The notes: a model not told the origin generated them from the letters alone. DNA of 64,000 nucleotides from Spirochaetota bacterium (GCA_038043445.1 JBBTBY010000066.1:1-64000), one strand, 5' to 3'; numbered from the stretch's first letter, positions 17,004 through 25,675 are shown. Translations and numbers: made by a program.

Positions 17004-17068
17004 AATCCGTCTAGCGGAGTTGGATGGCCAGTGGCTATCGGGATGCGCCCGAAAGGGCGTTTTCTTTT
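17004..17068 (+). ncRNA. Candidate small RNA of about 65 nt
   Basis: A consensus promoter (16969-16997) predicts a start near 17004. The transcript ends at a compact terminator: CGCCC (17046-17050), a GAAA tetraloop, GGGCG (17055-17059) and TTTTCTTTTT. Gene density leaves no protein gene on this strand. A short ORF could start at ATG 17024 behind GGAG (17016-17019, only four bases away), but it reads through the terminator. I do not recognise an Rfam family. The RNA lies between the divergent HAD gene and the 3' end of the DUF3800 gene. Confidence 0.6.
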
Positions 17069-17073
17069 TGTTG

Positions 17074-17862
17074 TTACGGCAGGATTTTTTTACCATACCC
17101 TTCAATCCTACCCTGCTGTGACTTGAGATACTTTTCTTCCCTGAGAATTTCACATATTAAATTTGCAAATATCTCTCGAGAATCATCAATCAATTTATGA
17201 TCCAACAATACCTCCCGCCGGGAAGGATGCGCGAGAATATCCGCCAGTTGCAGCCCGGCGCTGTTTGCGGTTTTGGGCTTTACTTTCAATTCTTTTGAGG
17301 TCAGCCGTGCCTGCCAACGTTCCGCGGGAATGTGATCGGTTCCATTTTCATACAAACGACGGAATGAATCCATCAACTTCTGATCCTCAAAACGCCCCCG
17401 ACTTTCTACCATAACATCCCCTCGGTAATTGCCGTAGTGCAAAAATAAAACGAAACGCTCGAGCAATACTTCGAGACAATAATGATAGGGATGATGCCTC
17501 CAGACAACATATTGTTCCCTGTGCGCCCGCTTATCGATGAGCACCGTGATCACATGGAATCTCCACCGGCGCAAAGCGTCAAGAATTGCCGCATTGAATT
17601 GATCTTTCAGAATCGGATCACGAAGCGCTTCAAATGGCGGCCGGCAATTTATCATGTCCGCACGGTGCAATATAACCGGTATTTCCGGATCTTTCTGAAA
17701 AAACCGGCGTTTGATCGATTCAAGTTCACCGCTGAGAATATTTACATTATATTCAGATTCAATGATCACTCCGGTCAAAGCTAAAAAACGCTCATTCTGA
17801 TCTTCGGTATGGGTCATATCGTGATTTCCGGTTTCATCAATATATATGCGATACAAGCTCAT
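17074..17862 (-). CDS. DUF3800 domain protein
   Basis: A 262-residue protein of the DUF3800 family, predicted to have an RNase H-like fold. The opening YIDETGNHD (residues 5-13) carries the conserved acidic residues, ESRG is at about residue 153, and LQLADILAHPSRRE lies near the C-terminus (about 206). Such proteins are scattered among bacteria and are often near mobile elements or defence genes, but their activity is not established. The gene is visibly more A+T-rich than its neighbours, which suggests recent transfer. The ATG at 17862 is preferred to one 69 bases upstream because it begins directly with the family's first strand. Confidence 0.8.
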   Translation of the reverse strand: MSLYRIYIDETGNHDMTHTEDQNERFLALTGVIIESEYNVNILSGELESIKRRFFQKDPEIPVILHRADMINCRPPFEALRDPILKDQFNAAILDALRRWRFHVITVLIDKRAHREQYVVWRHHPYHYCLEVLLERFVLFLHYGNYRGDVMVESRGRFEDQKLMDSFRRLYENGTDHIPAERWQARLTSKELKVKPKTANSAGLQLADILAHPSRREVLLDHKLIDDSREIFANLICEILREEKYLKSQQGRIEGYGKKILP

Positions 17863-18067
17863 TGTTATTTCTCTGCTCTGTCCGGAAATCTCATCCCCGC
17901 CACCGTTACAATCACCCTTATCCCCCCACACTTACAACTTCCACTATTCTTCGTCCAGTATACATGAAATACTTGAATCGGGCAACTTTTCCGTATACAT
18001 GCCTGAGATATCATTCCCTTAAACCGATTCCCGATGTATACTGCTGGGAACGATAAAAGGCAAACAC

Positions 18068-19243
18068 ATGGGAATGCTCGTTCAGTTCGGCGCAGGGAAT
18101 ATCGGGAGATCGTTCATCGGACAATTGTTCTCCCGCGGGGGATATGAGGTCGTCTTCGTCGATATCAACAAACCCGTCATCGATGCGATGAATGAGCGGC
18201 GCGAATACCGGCTCATCGTCAAGCGCAATGAAATACCCGACGAGACGGTACTGATAAAGAACGTGCGCGGCATTCTTGCAAGCGACGCGGATGCTGTCGC
18301 AGAAGCATTGTCGCATGCACGCATCGCGGCTACCGCCGTCGGACAGAACGCGCTCACCCATATACTGCCGACCATTGCAAAGGGACTCGTGCTCCGCATG
18401 GAACGCAATGGCGGGCCGCTCGATATCATACTCGCGGAAAATATCCGCAACGGCGCGGCATTCGTACGCAAAAGCCTTGCAGCGATGCTCCCGTCATCGT
18501 TCGACCTCGACAGCATCGGCCTTGTCGAGACGAGCATAGGCAAAATGGTGCCGCTCATGCGCGAAGAGGATATGCGCGTGGACCCGCTCTGGGTGTTCGC
18601 CGAAGAGTACAATAATCTCATCGTCGATACGCGCGCGTTCAGGAACCCCATCCCCGATATACCCGGCATCGCCCCCAAAGAGAACATGGCGGCGTATGTC
18701 GATAGAAAACTTTTCATACATAATCTCGGTCATGCAGCCGCAGCATATGCCGGTTTCGCGGAAGATCCCTCGCGGACGCTCATCTGGCAGGTGCTGGAGT
18801 TACCGAACGTGGCTACGCACGTGCGTTCCGCCATGCAAGAAAGCGCGCAGGCGCTCATGAAAGAGTATCCCGGTGAGTTCACCGAGAAAGCGCTTGCCGA
18901 TCATATCGACGACCTCATCATGCGTTTCCGCAACAAAGCCCTCGGCGATACGGTGTTCCGCGTCGGCCGCGATCTGAAACGTAAGCTCGGCAAGGACGAC
19001 CGCCTCATCGGCGCGCTCCTTCTTGCGGTGAAGCACAACATCGACTGCCCCGCGACAATAAAGACCGTGCATGATGCGATGCGTTTCCGCGCGAAGGATG
19101 AACGCGGCGAATTCTTCCCGGCGGACAAGGTCATCATCGAAAATGAATTCCCGAAGGGAATACGATCGGTGCTCATGTCGATGAGCGGTCTATCCGAGGC
19201 CGACAAGAATGAAAAGCGGGTGCTGGATCTGGCTGAGAAATAA
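18068..19243 (+). CDS. mtlD: Mannitol-1-phosphate 5-dehydrogenase family protein
   Basis: A 391-residue NAD-dependent polyol-phosphate dehydrogenase that interconverts mannitol-1-phosphate and fructose-6-phosphate. The N-terminal Rossmann fold begins VQFGAGNIGRSFIGQ with GAGNIGR at 8-14, and an acidic residue (D31) ends the second strand. The C-terminal domain carries the family's catalytic KLFIHNLGHAAAAY (Lys at about 218) and the signature of long-chain mannitol dehydrogenases. No mannitol PTS gene is in the window. A TATACT box at 18037-18042 and AAAGG before the ATG suggest an own promoter with a short leader. Confidence 0.85.
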   Translation: MGMLVQFGAGNIGRSFIGQLFSRGGYEVVFVDINKPVIDAMNERREYRLIVKRNEIPDETVLIKNVRGILASDADAVAEALSHARIAATAVGQNALTHILPTIAKGLVLRMERNGGPLDIILAENIRNGAAFVRKSLAAMLPSSFDLDSIGLVETSIGKMVPLMREEDMRVDPLWVFAEEYNNLIVDTRAFRNPIPDIPGIAPKENMAAYVDRKLFIHNLGHAAAAYAGFAEDPSRTLIWQVLELPNVATHVRSAMQESAQALMKEYPGEFTEKALADHIDDLIMRFRNKALGDTVFRVGRDLKRKLGKDDRLIGALLLAVKHNIDCPATIKTVHDAMRFRAKDERGEFFPADKVIIENEFPKGIRSVLMSMSGLSEADKNEKRVLDLAEK

Positions 19244-19282
19244 AGAATAGTAGTTTTCATTCGCCGTCATCACCGCCTCCCG

Positions 19283-19306
19283 TAGCGGCTACGCCGCCAG
19301 GCAGCG
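19283..19306 (+). repeat. Short dispersed repeat, copy 1
   Basis: The 24-bp stretch beginning TAGCGGCTACGCCGCC matches 60971-60994 at 21 of 24 positions. Its first half is self-complementary (GCGGC-TAC-GCCGC). Confidence 0.5.
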
Positions 19307-19483
19307 CCTTACAGGCGCACGCTACTCGGCCCAGTATACCACCCGCCGAATTCCTGTCAATTCCAACCGTGTCTCACCGCGCGTTTCGCTATGGCGACAC
19401 CTCGCCTGCATCGATCGCTATCACACATCGAGAATGAAAAGACATGAAATGCTGTTTATATTCCACGCGACATGTCGCAGAAC

Positions 19484-19562
19484 AACCCCTAACCCCGCCT
19501 AATCCAATTTTTATTCGTTAAATATTTTTCCGGCTCCCTTTCCCCTTCAAAAGGGGAAAGGG
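19484..19562. repeat. Intergenic hairpin element, type A, copy 2
   Basis: Tag AACCCCTAACCCCGCC (19484-19499), an A+T-rich stretch, then the hairpin CCCTTTCCCCTT (19536-19547), loop CAA, and its complement (19551-19562). Tag-to-hairpin distance is 52 bp here and 54 bp in copy 1 at 3287. Confidence 0.7.
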
Positions 19563-19680
19563 GCTGGGGGATAGATGTTACCCCAGCACCGAATAACTGC
19601 TGTCATTTTTCAAGTCAAGTTCCTTCATTATTTTGTCGAAAATCAATACGTATCACAATTTCAGTACCACTGGTGCAGCC

Positions 19681-21129
19681 ATGAAGATCGTTGTCCTATT
19701 TCTCACCGCGCTATCGTTCATCCTTGCCGACGACTATATCATCGGCGGAGCGAACGGCTTCGGTGATATCCACGCATCCAATAACATCCGCTTTTCCGTC
19801 AACACCCAGGGTACGCTCTCCGCAAAGCTCGCCCCGCAGCATGCGATCCTGTCAATGGATGCGGACATGCTCCTGCAATTCAACAACACCTTCGATGACG
19901 CAGCGCGCCGATACAGCGCCGTTGCATCCGGGCCGTGCCGTTTCGAGCCGGGCATCGCCGACGCTTCACTTCGTTTCCTTACAAAGAAGGCATCCGTTGC
20001 GATAACGGTACCGGAAGGCGTTTTCCTTTCCGAGCGGCGGCGCATCGGCGATTTCACCATCGAGTTCAGGCTCAATCCAGCGCGCATAGAGCCGTATGCC
20101 GAGGTGTTCTCACGCGTCGGAGCGTTCCTCGAGAACGGAGAGGTGAAAAAACAGGGGCTGCGTGCCGTGCTCAAGAACGGCCGGCTTGCGTGGGAGTTCA
20201 TCGGCCTGTTCCGGGACGGGAATATCGCGAAGGATATCGCGCTTGAGAAAGGGACCTTTCTCCCGACGGGCGAATGGCATCATCACAGCATAAGCTACGA
20301 TGTGTCGCGCGGACGCATCGTGAAATATATCGACGGCCTTGAGGATGAAATAGCCTATGCAAGCCGCGACGGCACTGAAATGAGCGCGATGCTCACGGGT
20401 TATTTCTCGCCGCGTGCCGAGCATAATGCCGTCATCGGCGGATTCACCGGCGCCATCGATGAAGTGATGATACGCACGAGCGCCAATCGTCATTATGCCC
20501 TTCATCGCGTTACGAAGAACATCGGCGAGCTCATATCGCGCGTGAAGGACCTGGGCGTCGAAGATTCGTTCATACGCGGCATATCGGTACGCCATAGCGC
20601 GCCGGGCGGGGCCGATGTGCGTCTGTACTACCGCGTAAGCAGCCGTTATTTCCTCCCGGAGAACACATCGATACCGTGGTCATACGTGCCCAACGAATCG
20701 CGCTTTGCCGATGTGCGCGGGAGATATCTGCAGCTGAAAGTCGCGCTCGCATCCGATACCGAGGGGAAGCATTCCCCTTCCGTTGATGCCATCGTCGTAT
20801 CATGCGAGCCCGATGAAGTGCCGCTGGTGCCCACCGGGCTTGTCGCGACCGCGGGGAATACACGCGTCACCCTCCGCTGGGATGCGGTGCCGGACCGTGA
20901 TATTGCCGGTTATAAGATCTATTACGGCAATGAGAGCGGATACTATGACGGTGAACGCTCTCCCATCATCGCACGCGGACGCATGACGAATTTCACGGTA
21001 AGTGATCTTGTCAATGATGAGCTCTACTATTTCCGCATAAGCGCCTTCCACACTGTCGGACCAATGCATGAGAGCGAGACCTCAGCCGAGGTGTACGCCC
21101 GCCCGAAACCATTCCTCGCCGCCCGTTGA
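19681..21129 (+). CDS. Secreted LamG/concanavalin-like and fibronectin type III protein
   Basis: A 482-residue exported protein. The signal peptide ends near residue 17 (LSFILA-DD). Residues 55-265 form a LamG-type jelly roll: FTIEFRLNP, then GEWHHHSISYDVSRGRIVKY and an AVIGGFTGAIDEVMI strand. A middle beta domain at about 285-375 is followed by a C-terminal Fn3 domain (VPTGLVATAGNTRVTLRWD, GYKIYYG, YYFRISAF). Such proteins usually bind glycans or partner proteins at the cell surface; no catalytic motif is seen. The start at 19681 is chosen for the signal peptide, although no good Shine-Dalgarno precedes it. Confidence 0.75.
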   Translation: MKIVVLFLTALSFILADDYIIGGANGFGDIHASNNIRFSVNTQGTLSAKLAPQHAILSMDADMLLQFNNTFDDAARRYSAVASGPCRFEPGIADASLRFLTKKASVAITVPEGVFLSERRRIGDFTIEFRLNPARIEPYAEVFSRVGAFLENGEVKKQGLRAVLKNGRLAWEFIGLFRDGNIAKDIALEKGTFLPTGEWHHHSISYDVSRGRIVKYIDGLEDEIAYASRDGTEMSAMLTGYFSPRAEHNAVIGGFTGAIDEVMIRTSANRHYALHRVTKNIGELISRVKDLGVEDSFIRGISVRHSAPGGADVRLYYRVSSRYFLPENTSIPWSYVPNESRFADVRGRYLQLKVALASDTEGKHSPSVDAIVVSCEPDEVPLVPTGLVATAGNTRVTLRWDAVPDRDIAGYKIYYGNESGYYDGERSPIIARGRMTNFTVSDLVNDELYYFRISAFHTVGPMHESETSAEVYARPKPFLAAR

Positions 21130-21154
21130 CGAAACCCCTGCACGAACGTATAGT
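21126..21154 (+). promoter_or_regulatory. Promoter of trpD overlapping the upstream stop codon
   Basis: TTGACG (21126-21131), a 17-nt spacer and TATAGT (21149-21154). The TGA stop of the LamG gene (21127-21129) forms part of the -35 hexamer. Confidence 0.7.
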
Positions 21155-21190
21155 AGCATCAGTACGAACATCAATGATGGAGATCGGTCT

Positions 21191-22204
21191 ATGACGGTCC
21201 GCGAAGCACTTTCACGCGTGATAGACGGGCATGACCTTGCCCGAAGCGAGATGCGTGCCGTGACGAACGATATCGCATCGGGGGCGGTAAGCGATATGCT
21301 TATAGCCGCTTTCCTCACGGCGCTTCGCATGAAAGGCGAAACGATAGAAGAGATAACCGCGGCGGCGGAGATAATGCGCGAGAAAGTGATACGCATCCCT
21401 TCAAGCGCACCGCATCTCGTGGATACCTGCGGCACCGGCGGTGATAAGAGCGGCACGTTCAACATATCGACAGCAGCGGCCCTCCTCGCGTCAGCGGCGG
21501 GCGCCGTCGTCGCCAAGCACGGCAATCGCAGCGTGTCGTCACAATGCGGGAGCGCCGATGTGCTCACTGCGCTCGGCATAAAGATAGATATCACACCGGA
21601 AAAAATGGCATCCGTCCTTGCATCGACAGGCTTTTCCTTCCTCTTCGCACCGCTCCTTCATCCATCGATGAAGTATGTTATGCCCTCCCGCAGGGAATTG
21701 GGCGTACGCACCGTGTTCAACGTGCTCGGTCCCCTGACCAATCCCGCGGGGAGCGTGCATCAGCTCCTCGGTGTCTATTCCGATACACTCGTCAAACCGA
21801 TAACCGAGACGCTTAAGAATCTCGGGAGCAAACGCGCCTTCGTCGTGCACGGCAAGGACGGGCTCGACGAGATAACGCTCACCGGCGCTTCCTATGTCGG
21901 CGAGATCGATCATGGGGAAACGCGGTATTACGAAGTGACACCGGAGCAGTTCGGCTTCACCCATGTGCATGCCGGGGAATTGACCGGCGGAAGCCCGGAG
22001 AAGAACCGCGATATTCTCATGACAATATTCGAAGGCGTGGATTCACCGCGGAAGGACATCGCCGTCCTCAATGCGGCCTTTGCGCTTACCGCTTCCGGCG
22101 CTGCAGCGGATATACCGACGGCGATAACGCGCATCGAGGAAAGCATCGCGTCGGGCGCGGCGATGAAGAAGTACCGCGCCATCGTCGCGGCAACGAACGG
22201 CTGA
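21191..22204 (+). CDS. trpD: Anthranilate phosphoribosyltransferase
   Basis: A 337-residue enzyme of the second step of tryptophan synthesis, joining anthranilate and PRPP. The PRPP-binding GTGGDKSGTFNIST loop lies at about residues 80-93, followed by KHGNRSVSSQCGSADVLTALG, the anthranilate-channel region, and a FNVLGPLTNPAG segment at about 180. Length is normal. The ATG at 21191 follows GGAG (21179-21182) and a consensus promoter. No other trp gene is present in the window, so it is an isolated member of the pathway. The next gene, an AraC regulator, starts ten bases after its stop and is probably co-transcribed. Confidence 0.93.
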   Translation: MTVREALSRVIDGHDLARSEMRAVTNDIASGAVSDMLIAAFLTALRMKGETIEEITAAAEIMREKVIRIPSSAPHLVDTCGTGGDKSGTFNISTAAALLASAAGAVVAKHGNRSVSSQCGSADVLTALGIKIDITPEKMASVLASTGFSFLFAPLLHPSMKYVMPSRRELGVRTVFNVLGPLTNPAGSVHQLLGVYSDTLVKPITETLKNLGSKRAFVVHGKDGLDEITLTGASYVGEIDHGETRYYEVTPEQFGFTHVHAGELTGGSPEKNRDILMTIFEGVDSPRKDIAVLNAAFALTASGAAADIPTAITRIEESIASGAAMKKYRAIVAATNG

Positions 22205-22213
22205 CAGAACGGC

Positions 22214-23074
22214 ATGGCATCGCTCACCCGCTATGCGCTCAAGGCCGGCACGTTCCGGTTCACCATCGGAAAGACGCGCGTCACTGAGGACTTTCACGAA
22301 CACACGCATGCCTACACAGAACTGGTCGTTATCCTGGGTGGAACCGGGCGCCACATCATCGACGGCAATTCTTATTTTGTGACCTCCGGCGATGTATACG
22401 TGTTCCGCGGGAGCGCAAGCCATGGCTTCACCGATGTCGATGCGCTCGACATGTGCAATATCGGTTTTGAACCGGCCGTGCTCGCCCCGGTGGATGGTGT
22501 GCTCAGAACGCTTCCCGGGTATCAGGCATTATTCCTCCTCGGCCCATCATCCCGCAGCGGGAGCGATTTCTCCTGCCGCTTGCGCCTTTCACTCGCCGAC
22601 CGATCATCCGCTGAGCGCATGATCGATCGTATGATCGCCGAGGCGCGGAAGAAGGAGGATGGTTATGAGGCGGCGCTTACCGCACTTTTTACCGAGTTCA
22701 TTGTTTTTCTCTCACGCCGATACGGAAAGACCACGGCGGCTTCCACTGAGGATGTGCATCGTCTCGCGATGGCGATGAGCTTTCTCGAACGCGAATTCCG
22801 TTCCGACATCCGTTTGAACGAATTGGCAAAACGCGCAGGACTTTCCGAGCGGCAGTTCCTGCGCGCGTTCCGGAGCCATTATCAGACGACGCCGATCGAT
22901 TATCTTCTGAAGCTGCGCGTTATGCACGCTTCAAGGCTTCTGTCTTCGGATGCACCGATAACCGACATTGCGTATGAAAGCGGTTTTTCCGACAGTAATT
23001 ATTTCACACGGCAGTTCAAGCGCGTCATGGGTGTGAGCCCGAGGGAATTCCGGGTGCGCAGCACTGCGATATGA
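22214..23074 (+). CDS. AraC-family regulator with cupin sensor
   Basis: A 286-residue regulator of the RhaR/RhaS kind. The N-terminal cupin shows DFHEHTHAYTELVVILGGTG at about 25-44, then NSYFVTSGDVYVFRGSASHGF. The C-terminal DNA-binding part has LNELAKRAGLSERQFLRAF and DIAYESGFSDSNYFTRQFK, ending in GVSPREFR. It follows trpD closely without a clear promoter or Shine-Dalgarno. The target is unknown. Since AraC cupin proteins sense sugars, regulation of trpD seems unlikely and the proximity may be accidental. Confidence 0.85.
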   Translation: MASLTRYALKAGTFRFTIGKTRVTEDFHEHTHAYTELVVILGGTGRHIIDGNSYFVTSGDVYVFRGSASHGFTDVDALDMCNIGFEPAVLAPVDGVLRTLPGYQALFLLGPSSRSGSDFSCRLRLSLADRSSAERMIDRMIAEARKKEDGYEAALTALFTEFIVFLSRRYGKTTAASTEDVHRLAMAMSFLEREFRSDIRLNELAKRAGLSERQFLRAFRSHYQTTPIDYLLKLRVMHASRLLSSDAPITDIAYESGFSDSNYFTRQFKRVMGVSPREFRVRSTAI

Positions 23075-23137
23075 ACGGATCAATATCCGGCATGAGGAAT
23101 TCGGAATTTCGTACAATGGAATGTATGCGCTTTTCGT

Positions 23138-23166
23138 TTGACAGTTTTATTGAATTATGCTATATT
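23138..23166 (+). promoter_or_regulatory. Consensus promoter of the FG-GAP locus, copy 1
   Basis: A perfect TTGACA (23138-23143), a 17-nt spacer and TATATT (23161-23166). The predicted leader before ATG 23240 is about 67 nt. The other FG-GAP locus has an equivalent promoter and leader length. Confidence 0.75.
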
Positions 23167-23239
23167 CTGTCAGTGTAACGTGGCGGTGTTTTTAAAATTC
23201 TCCGAGATCAATTCATCGGTAAATTGGGCGGAAGCAGAC

Positions 23240-23716
23240 ATGAAAATCCTTTCCTTCGTATTAATTTCAGCAGCTGTTTCCTCGTCAGTTATGTGTCAAA
23301 CGAATACCGTTAGATCGACAGCGGGCGAGACGATGCCGGGGATCGGTTGTACGACAAATATCCAGGTAAAAGCTAATTCGATGAAGAATATTGTTTTCTG
23401 GACTGCTGTAGGAACTGTCTCGTTTGGTGCGGTGTGCAATGCACTTGGTTTTCTCGACACATTGCCGGGATTTACAATCCCCGCAGCGAAGACCTCCTAT
23501 GAAAGTGCCGCCTCAGATGTTGTTGGATATCGTACAAAATATACTGATGCGGTAACAGGTTCCTGGGTGAAAAGCATCACGGGATGGTCGTGTTACGGAA
23601 TTGCCGCAGGTCTATTTATCTGGTGTCTTCTCATGCCTGATATGGTGCCAGCGCAGGCGATCATTCCGTACTTTGATGGACATAACACCGCACTGCAAAT
23701 AGCAATACGTTTTTAG
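23240..23716 (+). CDS. Small exported membrane-module protein, paralogous to the C-terminus of the gene at 44246
   Basis: A 158-residue protein with a signal peptide (MKILSFVLISAAVSSSVMC) and two later hydrophobic helices. Its second half aligns by eye with the end of the protein at 44246-45229: LGF-x-D, then YRTKYTD versus WRSKYTA, YGIAAGLFIWCLLMPD versus YAVGAGLLAWWFFTPD, and a closing beta strand ending in RF. It lacks the LpoB/CsgG-like domain that precedes this module in the other copy. It is followed after 11 bases by an FG-GAP lipoprotein, as in the other locus. Function unknown; the pair probably forms an envelope unit. The ATG at 23240 is chosen for the signal peptide. Confidence 0.65.
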   Translation: MKILSFVLISAAVSSSVMCQTNTVRSTAGETMPGIGCTTNIQVKANSMKNIVFWTAVGTVSFGAVCNALGFLDTLPGFTIPAAKTSYESAASDVVGYRTKYTDAVTGSWVKSITGWSCYGIAAGLFIWCLLMPDMVPAQAIIPYFDGHNTALQIAIRF

Positions 23717-23727
23717 GGGGTGGAATC

Positions 23728-25206
23728 ATGGGGAAACGATATCTTTTGGTTCTTGTGCCCGGCATTGTAGCTCTTTCATGTCTGCCAACCGCAGAGTTCA
23801 ATAATCCGCTTGACCCGGGTTTTTCCGGTGTTAAAATTTCGACAAAAAACATTGCGTGTGCCTCGCCATATGGGATCTCAAATCCCTGTTTTATCAAAAA
23901 TAAAAGATACTCCATTGTCGCACCAAGAACCTATAATGGAGCGGTATACTCGCAATGGCGGTGTTTCAGTGCCGATGCCTCAACCGAATGGAGTTCATCC
24001 CCGCAGCTCAATTTGACATTTGTCTCTGGAGGGATGAAGAACATATCGATACAAATGAAGAATGCGTCATTGTTCGCCGGTATACCGTCAAATACGGTGT
24101 GTATCCCATCCGGGGGGAGCGGTGTGTTCACTGAGATCGGTACGGGTAGCCTTCAGACTGGCAGCGTCAGCTGTGATGCCTTGGGAGATATTGATGGCGA
24201 CGGAGATCTTGATCTCATTGTCTCCGGTGAATACGTGACAACGTACACAAAGATTTACAGGAACAGCGGAGGCAGCTTTTCCGAGATTTTTCCTGGTACA
24301 TTAACTGGGGTGAGATCAGGGTCGCTTGCATTGGGCGATATCGACGGTGATGGCGACCTCGACTTGGTGCTGACAGGGAATAATGGGGTCATTAATATCG
24401 GAAAAATATACCGAAATAACGGGAGCGGATCATTTTCCGAGATCAATGCCGGCTCTCTTGCCACGGTAAGGGACAGTTCAATCGCCCTCGGCGATCTTGA
24501 TGCTGACGGAGATCTCGATCTTATACTCACCGGTTTTGGGGCGACGCATGTCGCGAAAATATACAGGAACAATGGGAGTGGCCAATTCAGTGAGATATAC
24601 CCGGGATCGATCGTTGCAGTAAGATATAGTGCGATCGCGCTTGGCGATATTGATAATGATACAGACCTTGATGTTATCGTGACGGGAGATACCGGTGCCG
24701 GATACTGCTCGAAGATATATCTGAACAATGGGTCAGGTTCTTTTTCCGAGGTCAACAGCGGGACATTGCATAGCGTAGCCAACGGGGAGATAAAACTGGT
24801 CGATGTTGACGGGGACGGCGATCTTGATCTGATACTTACCGGCGATGACAACGGGTCAAGTCCGCATGTTGGGAAAATTTATCAGAACAACGGCGAAGGG
24901 TCTTTTTCAGAAATCTATCCCGGGTCTATTATTGGGCTGATTGGAGCATCGATCGCAATTGGTGATATCGACGGGGATGGAGATTTTGACATAATCGTTA
25001 ACGGCATGGACGGGATCTTCTATACAAAGATATACAGGAACAACAGCAACGGGAGCTTTTCTGAAATATATCCCGGATCCCTTACCGCCGCCGGCGGCGG
25101 ATCAGTATTGCTCGGCGATATTGATGGCGACGGCGATATTGATGCAGTCCATCGGGGTTACACCGGTGTGAGCGAAATCGCAAAGATTTACCGAAACGGC
25201 CCATAA
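23728..25206 (+). CDS. FG-GAP/VCBS repeat lipoprotein, copy 1
   Basis: A 492-residue lipoprotein. The lipobox VALSC places the lipidated cysteine at residue 18, followed by FNNPLDPGF, a motif shared with the paralogue at 42729. After an immunoglobulin-like region come seven tandem repeats with calcium-binding loops of the form DIDGDGDLDL, alternating with KIYRNN and FSEI strands. This is the seven-bladed beta-propeller pattern of FG-GAP/VCBS proteins, used for adhesion or glycan binding at the surface. GGGTGGA precedes the ATG. The locus is somewhat more A+T-rich than the neighbours and than its paralogue. Confidence 0.85.
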   Translation: MGKRYLLVLVPGIVALSCLPTAEFNNPLDPGFSGVKISTKNIACASPYGISNPCFIKNKRYSIVAPRTYNGAVYSQWRCFSADASTEWSSSPQLNLTFVSGGMKNISIQMKNASLFAGIPSNTVCIPSGGSGVFTEIGTGSLQTGSVSCDALGDIDGDGDLDLIVSGEYVTTYTKIYRNSGGSFSEIFPGTLTGVRSGSLALGDIDGDGDLDLVLTGNNGVINIGKIYRNNGSGSFSEINAGSLATVRDSSIALGDLDADGDLDLILTGFGATHVAKIYRNNGSGQFSEIYPGSIVAVRYSAIALGDIDNDTDLDVIVTGDTGAGYCSKIYLNNGSGSFSEVNSGTLHSVANGEIKLVDVDGDGDLDLILTGDDNGSSPHVGKIYQNNGEGSFSEIYPGSIIGLIGASIAIGDIDGDGDFDIIVNGMDGIFYTKIYRNNSNGSFSEIYPGSLTAAGGGSVLLGDIDGDGDIDAVHRGYTGVSEIAKIYRNGP

Positions 25207-25213
25207 GATACGA

Positions 25214-25675
25214 TTAACGCTTCCTCATCTCCCGTTCCATATCCCTGTCCATATCGCGCTTTTTTATCGTATCGCGTTTATCGTGGAGTTTCTTGCCGCG
25301 CACAAGCCCTATCTCGACCTTCACGTGATTGTTGAGGAAATAGAGATTGAGCGGCACTATCGTAAGTCCCCGTTCATTCACCTTGCCGAGGAGCTTCTTG
25401 AGCTCGGCGCGATGGAGGAGGAGTTTCCGTGAGCGGTCCGGGTCATGATTATTGATATTGCCGAAATCGTACGGCGCGATATGCATATTGACGAGAAACA
25501 GCTCATCGCCCTTGAACACCGCATAGGAGTCCTTCATCACCACGCTCCCCTTGCGGAGCGATTTTACTTCCGTACCCGCGAGCATGATACCCGCCTCATA
25601 TTTATCGAGTATCTCGTAATCGAAATAGGCTTTCTTGTTGCGGGCTATATCCATGCGGCCGCTCTGCTTCGCCAT
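25214..25675 (-). CDS. smpB: SsrA-binding protein
   Basis: A 153-residue RNA-binding protein that carries tmRNA to stalled ribosomes. The family motifs are present: ARNKKAYFDYEI at about 11-22, EAGIMLAGTEVKSLRKG at about 27-43, and a basic C-terminal tail (HDKRDTIKKRDMDRDM) that enters the mRNA channel. The ATG at 25675 overlaps the ddl stop as TGATG, which indicates translational coupling; longer upstream readings lie inside ddl. tmRNA itself is not in this window. The stop is eight bases from that of the convergent FG-GAP gene. Confidence 0.95.
   Translation of the reverse strand: MAKQSGRMDIARNKKAYFDYEILDKYEAGIMLAGTEVKSLRKGSVVMKDSYAVFKGDELFLVNMHIAPYDFGNINNHDPDRSRKLLLHRAELKKLLGKVNERGLTIVPLNLYFLNNHVKVEIGLVRGKKLHDKRDTIKKRDMDRDMEREMRKR

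Larger units (their letters stand above)
19244..19680. other. 437-bp intergenic region with repeats only
   Basis: No convincing gene is seen. It holds a G+C-rich repeat (19283-19306, also found at 60971-60994), a stretch of mixed sequence, and a type A hairpin element (19484-19562). No clear promoter for the LamG gene at 19681 is visible. Confidence 0.6.

Noticed and set aside
17024-17188. Short ORF inside the candidate small RNA
   Set aside because: The Shine-Dalgarno is only four bases away and the reading frame runs through the terminator hairpin into the DUF3800 gene.
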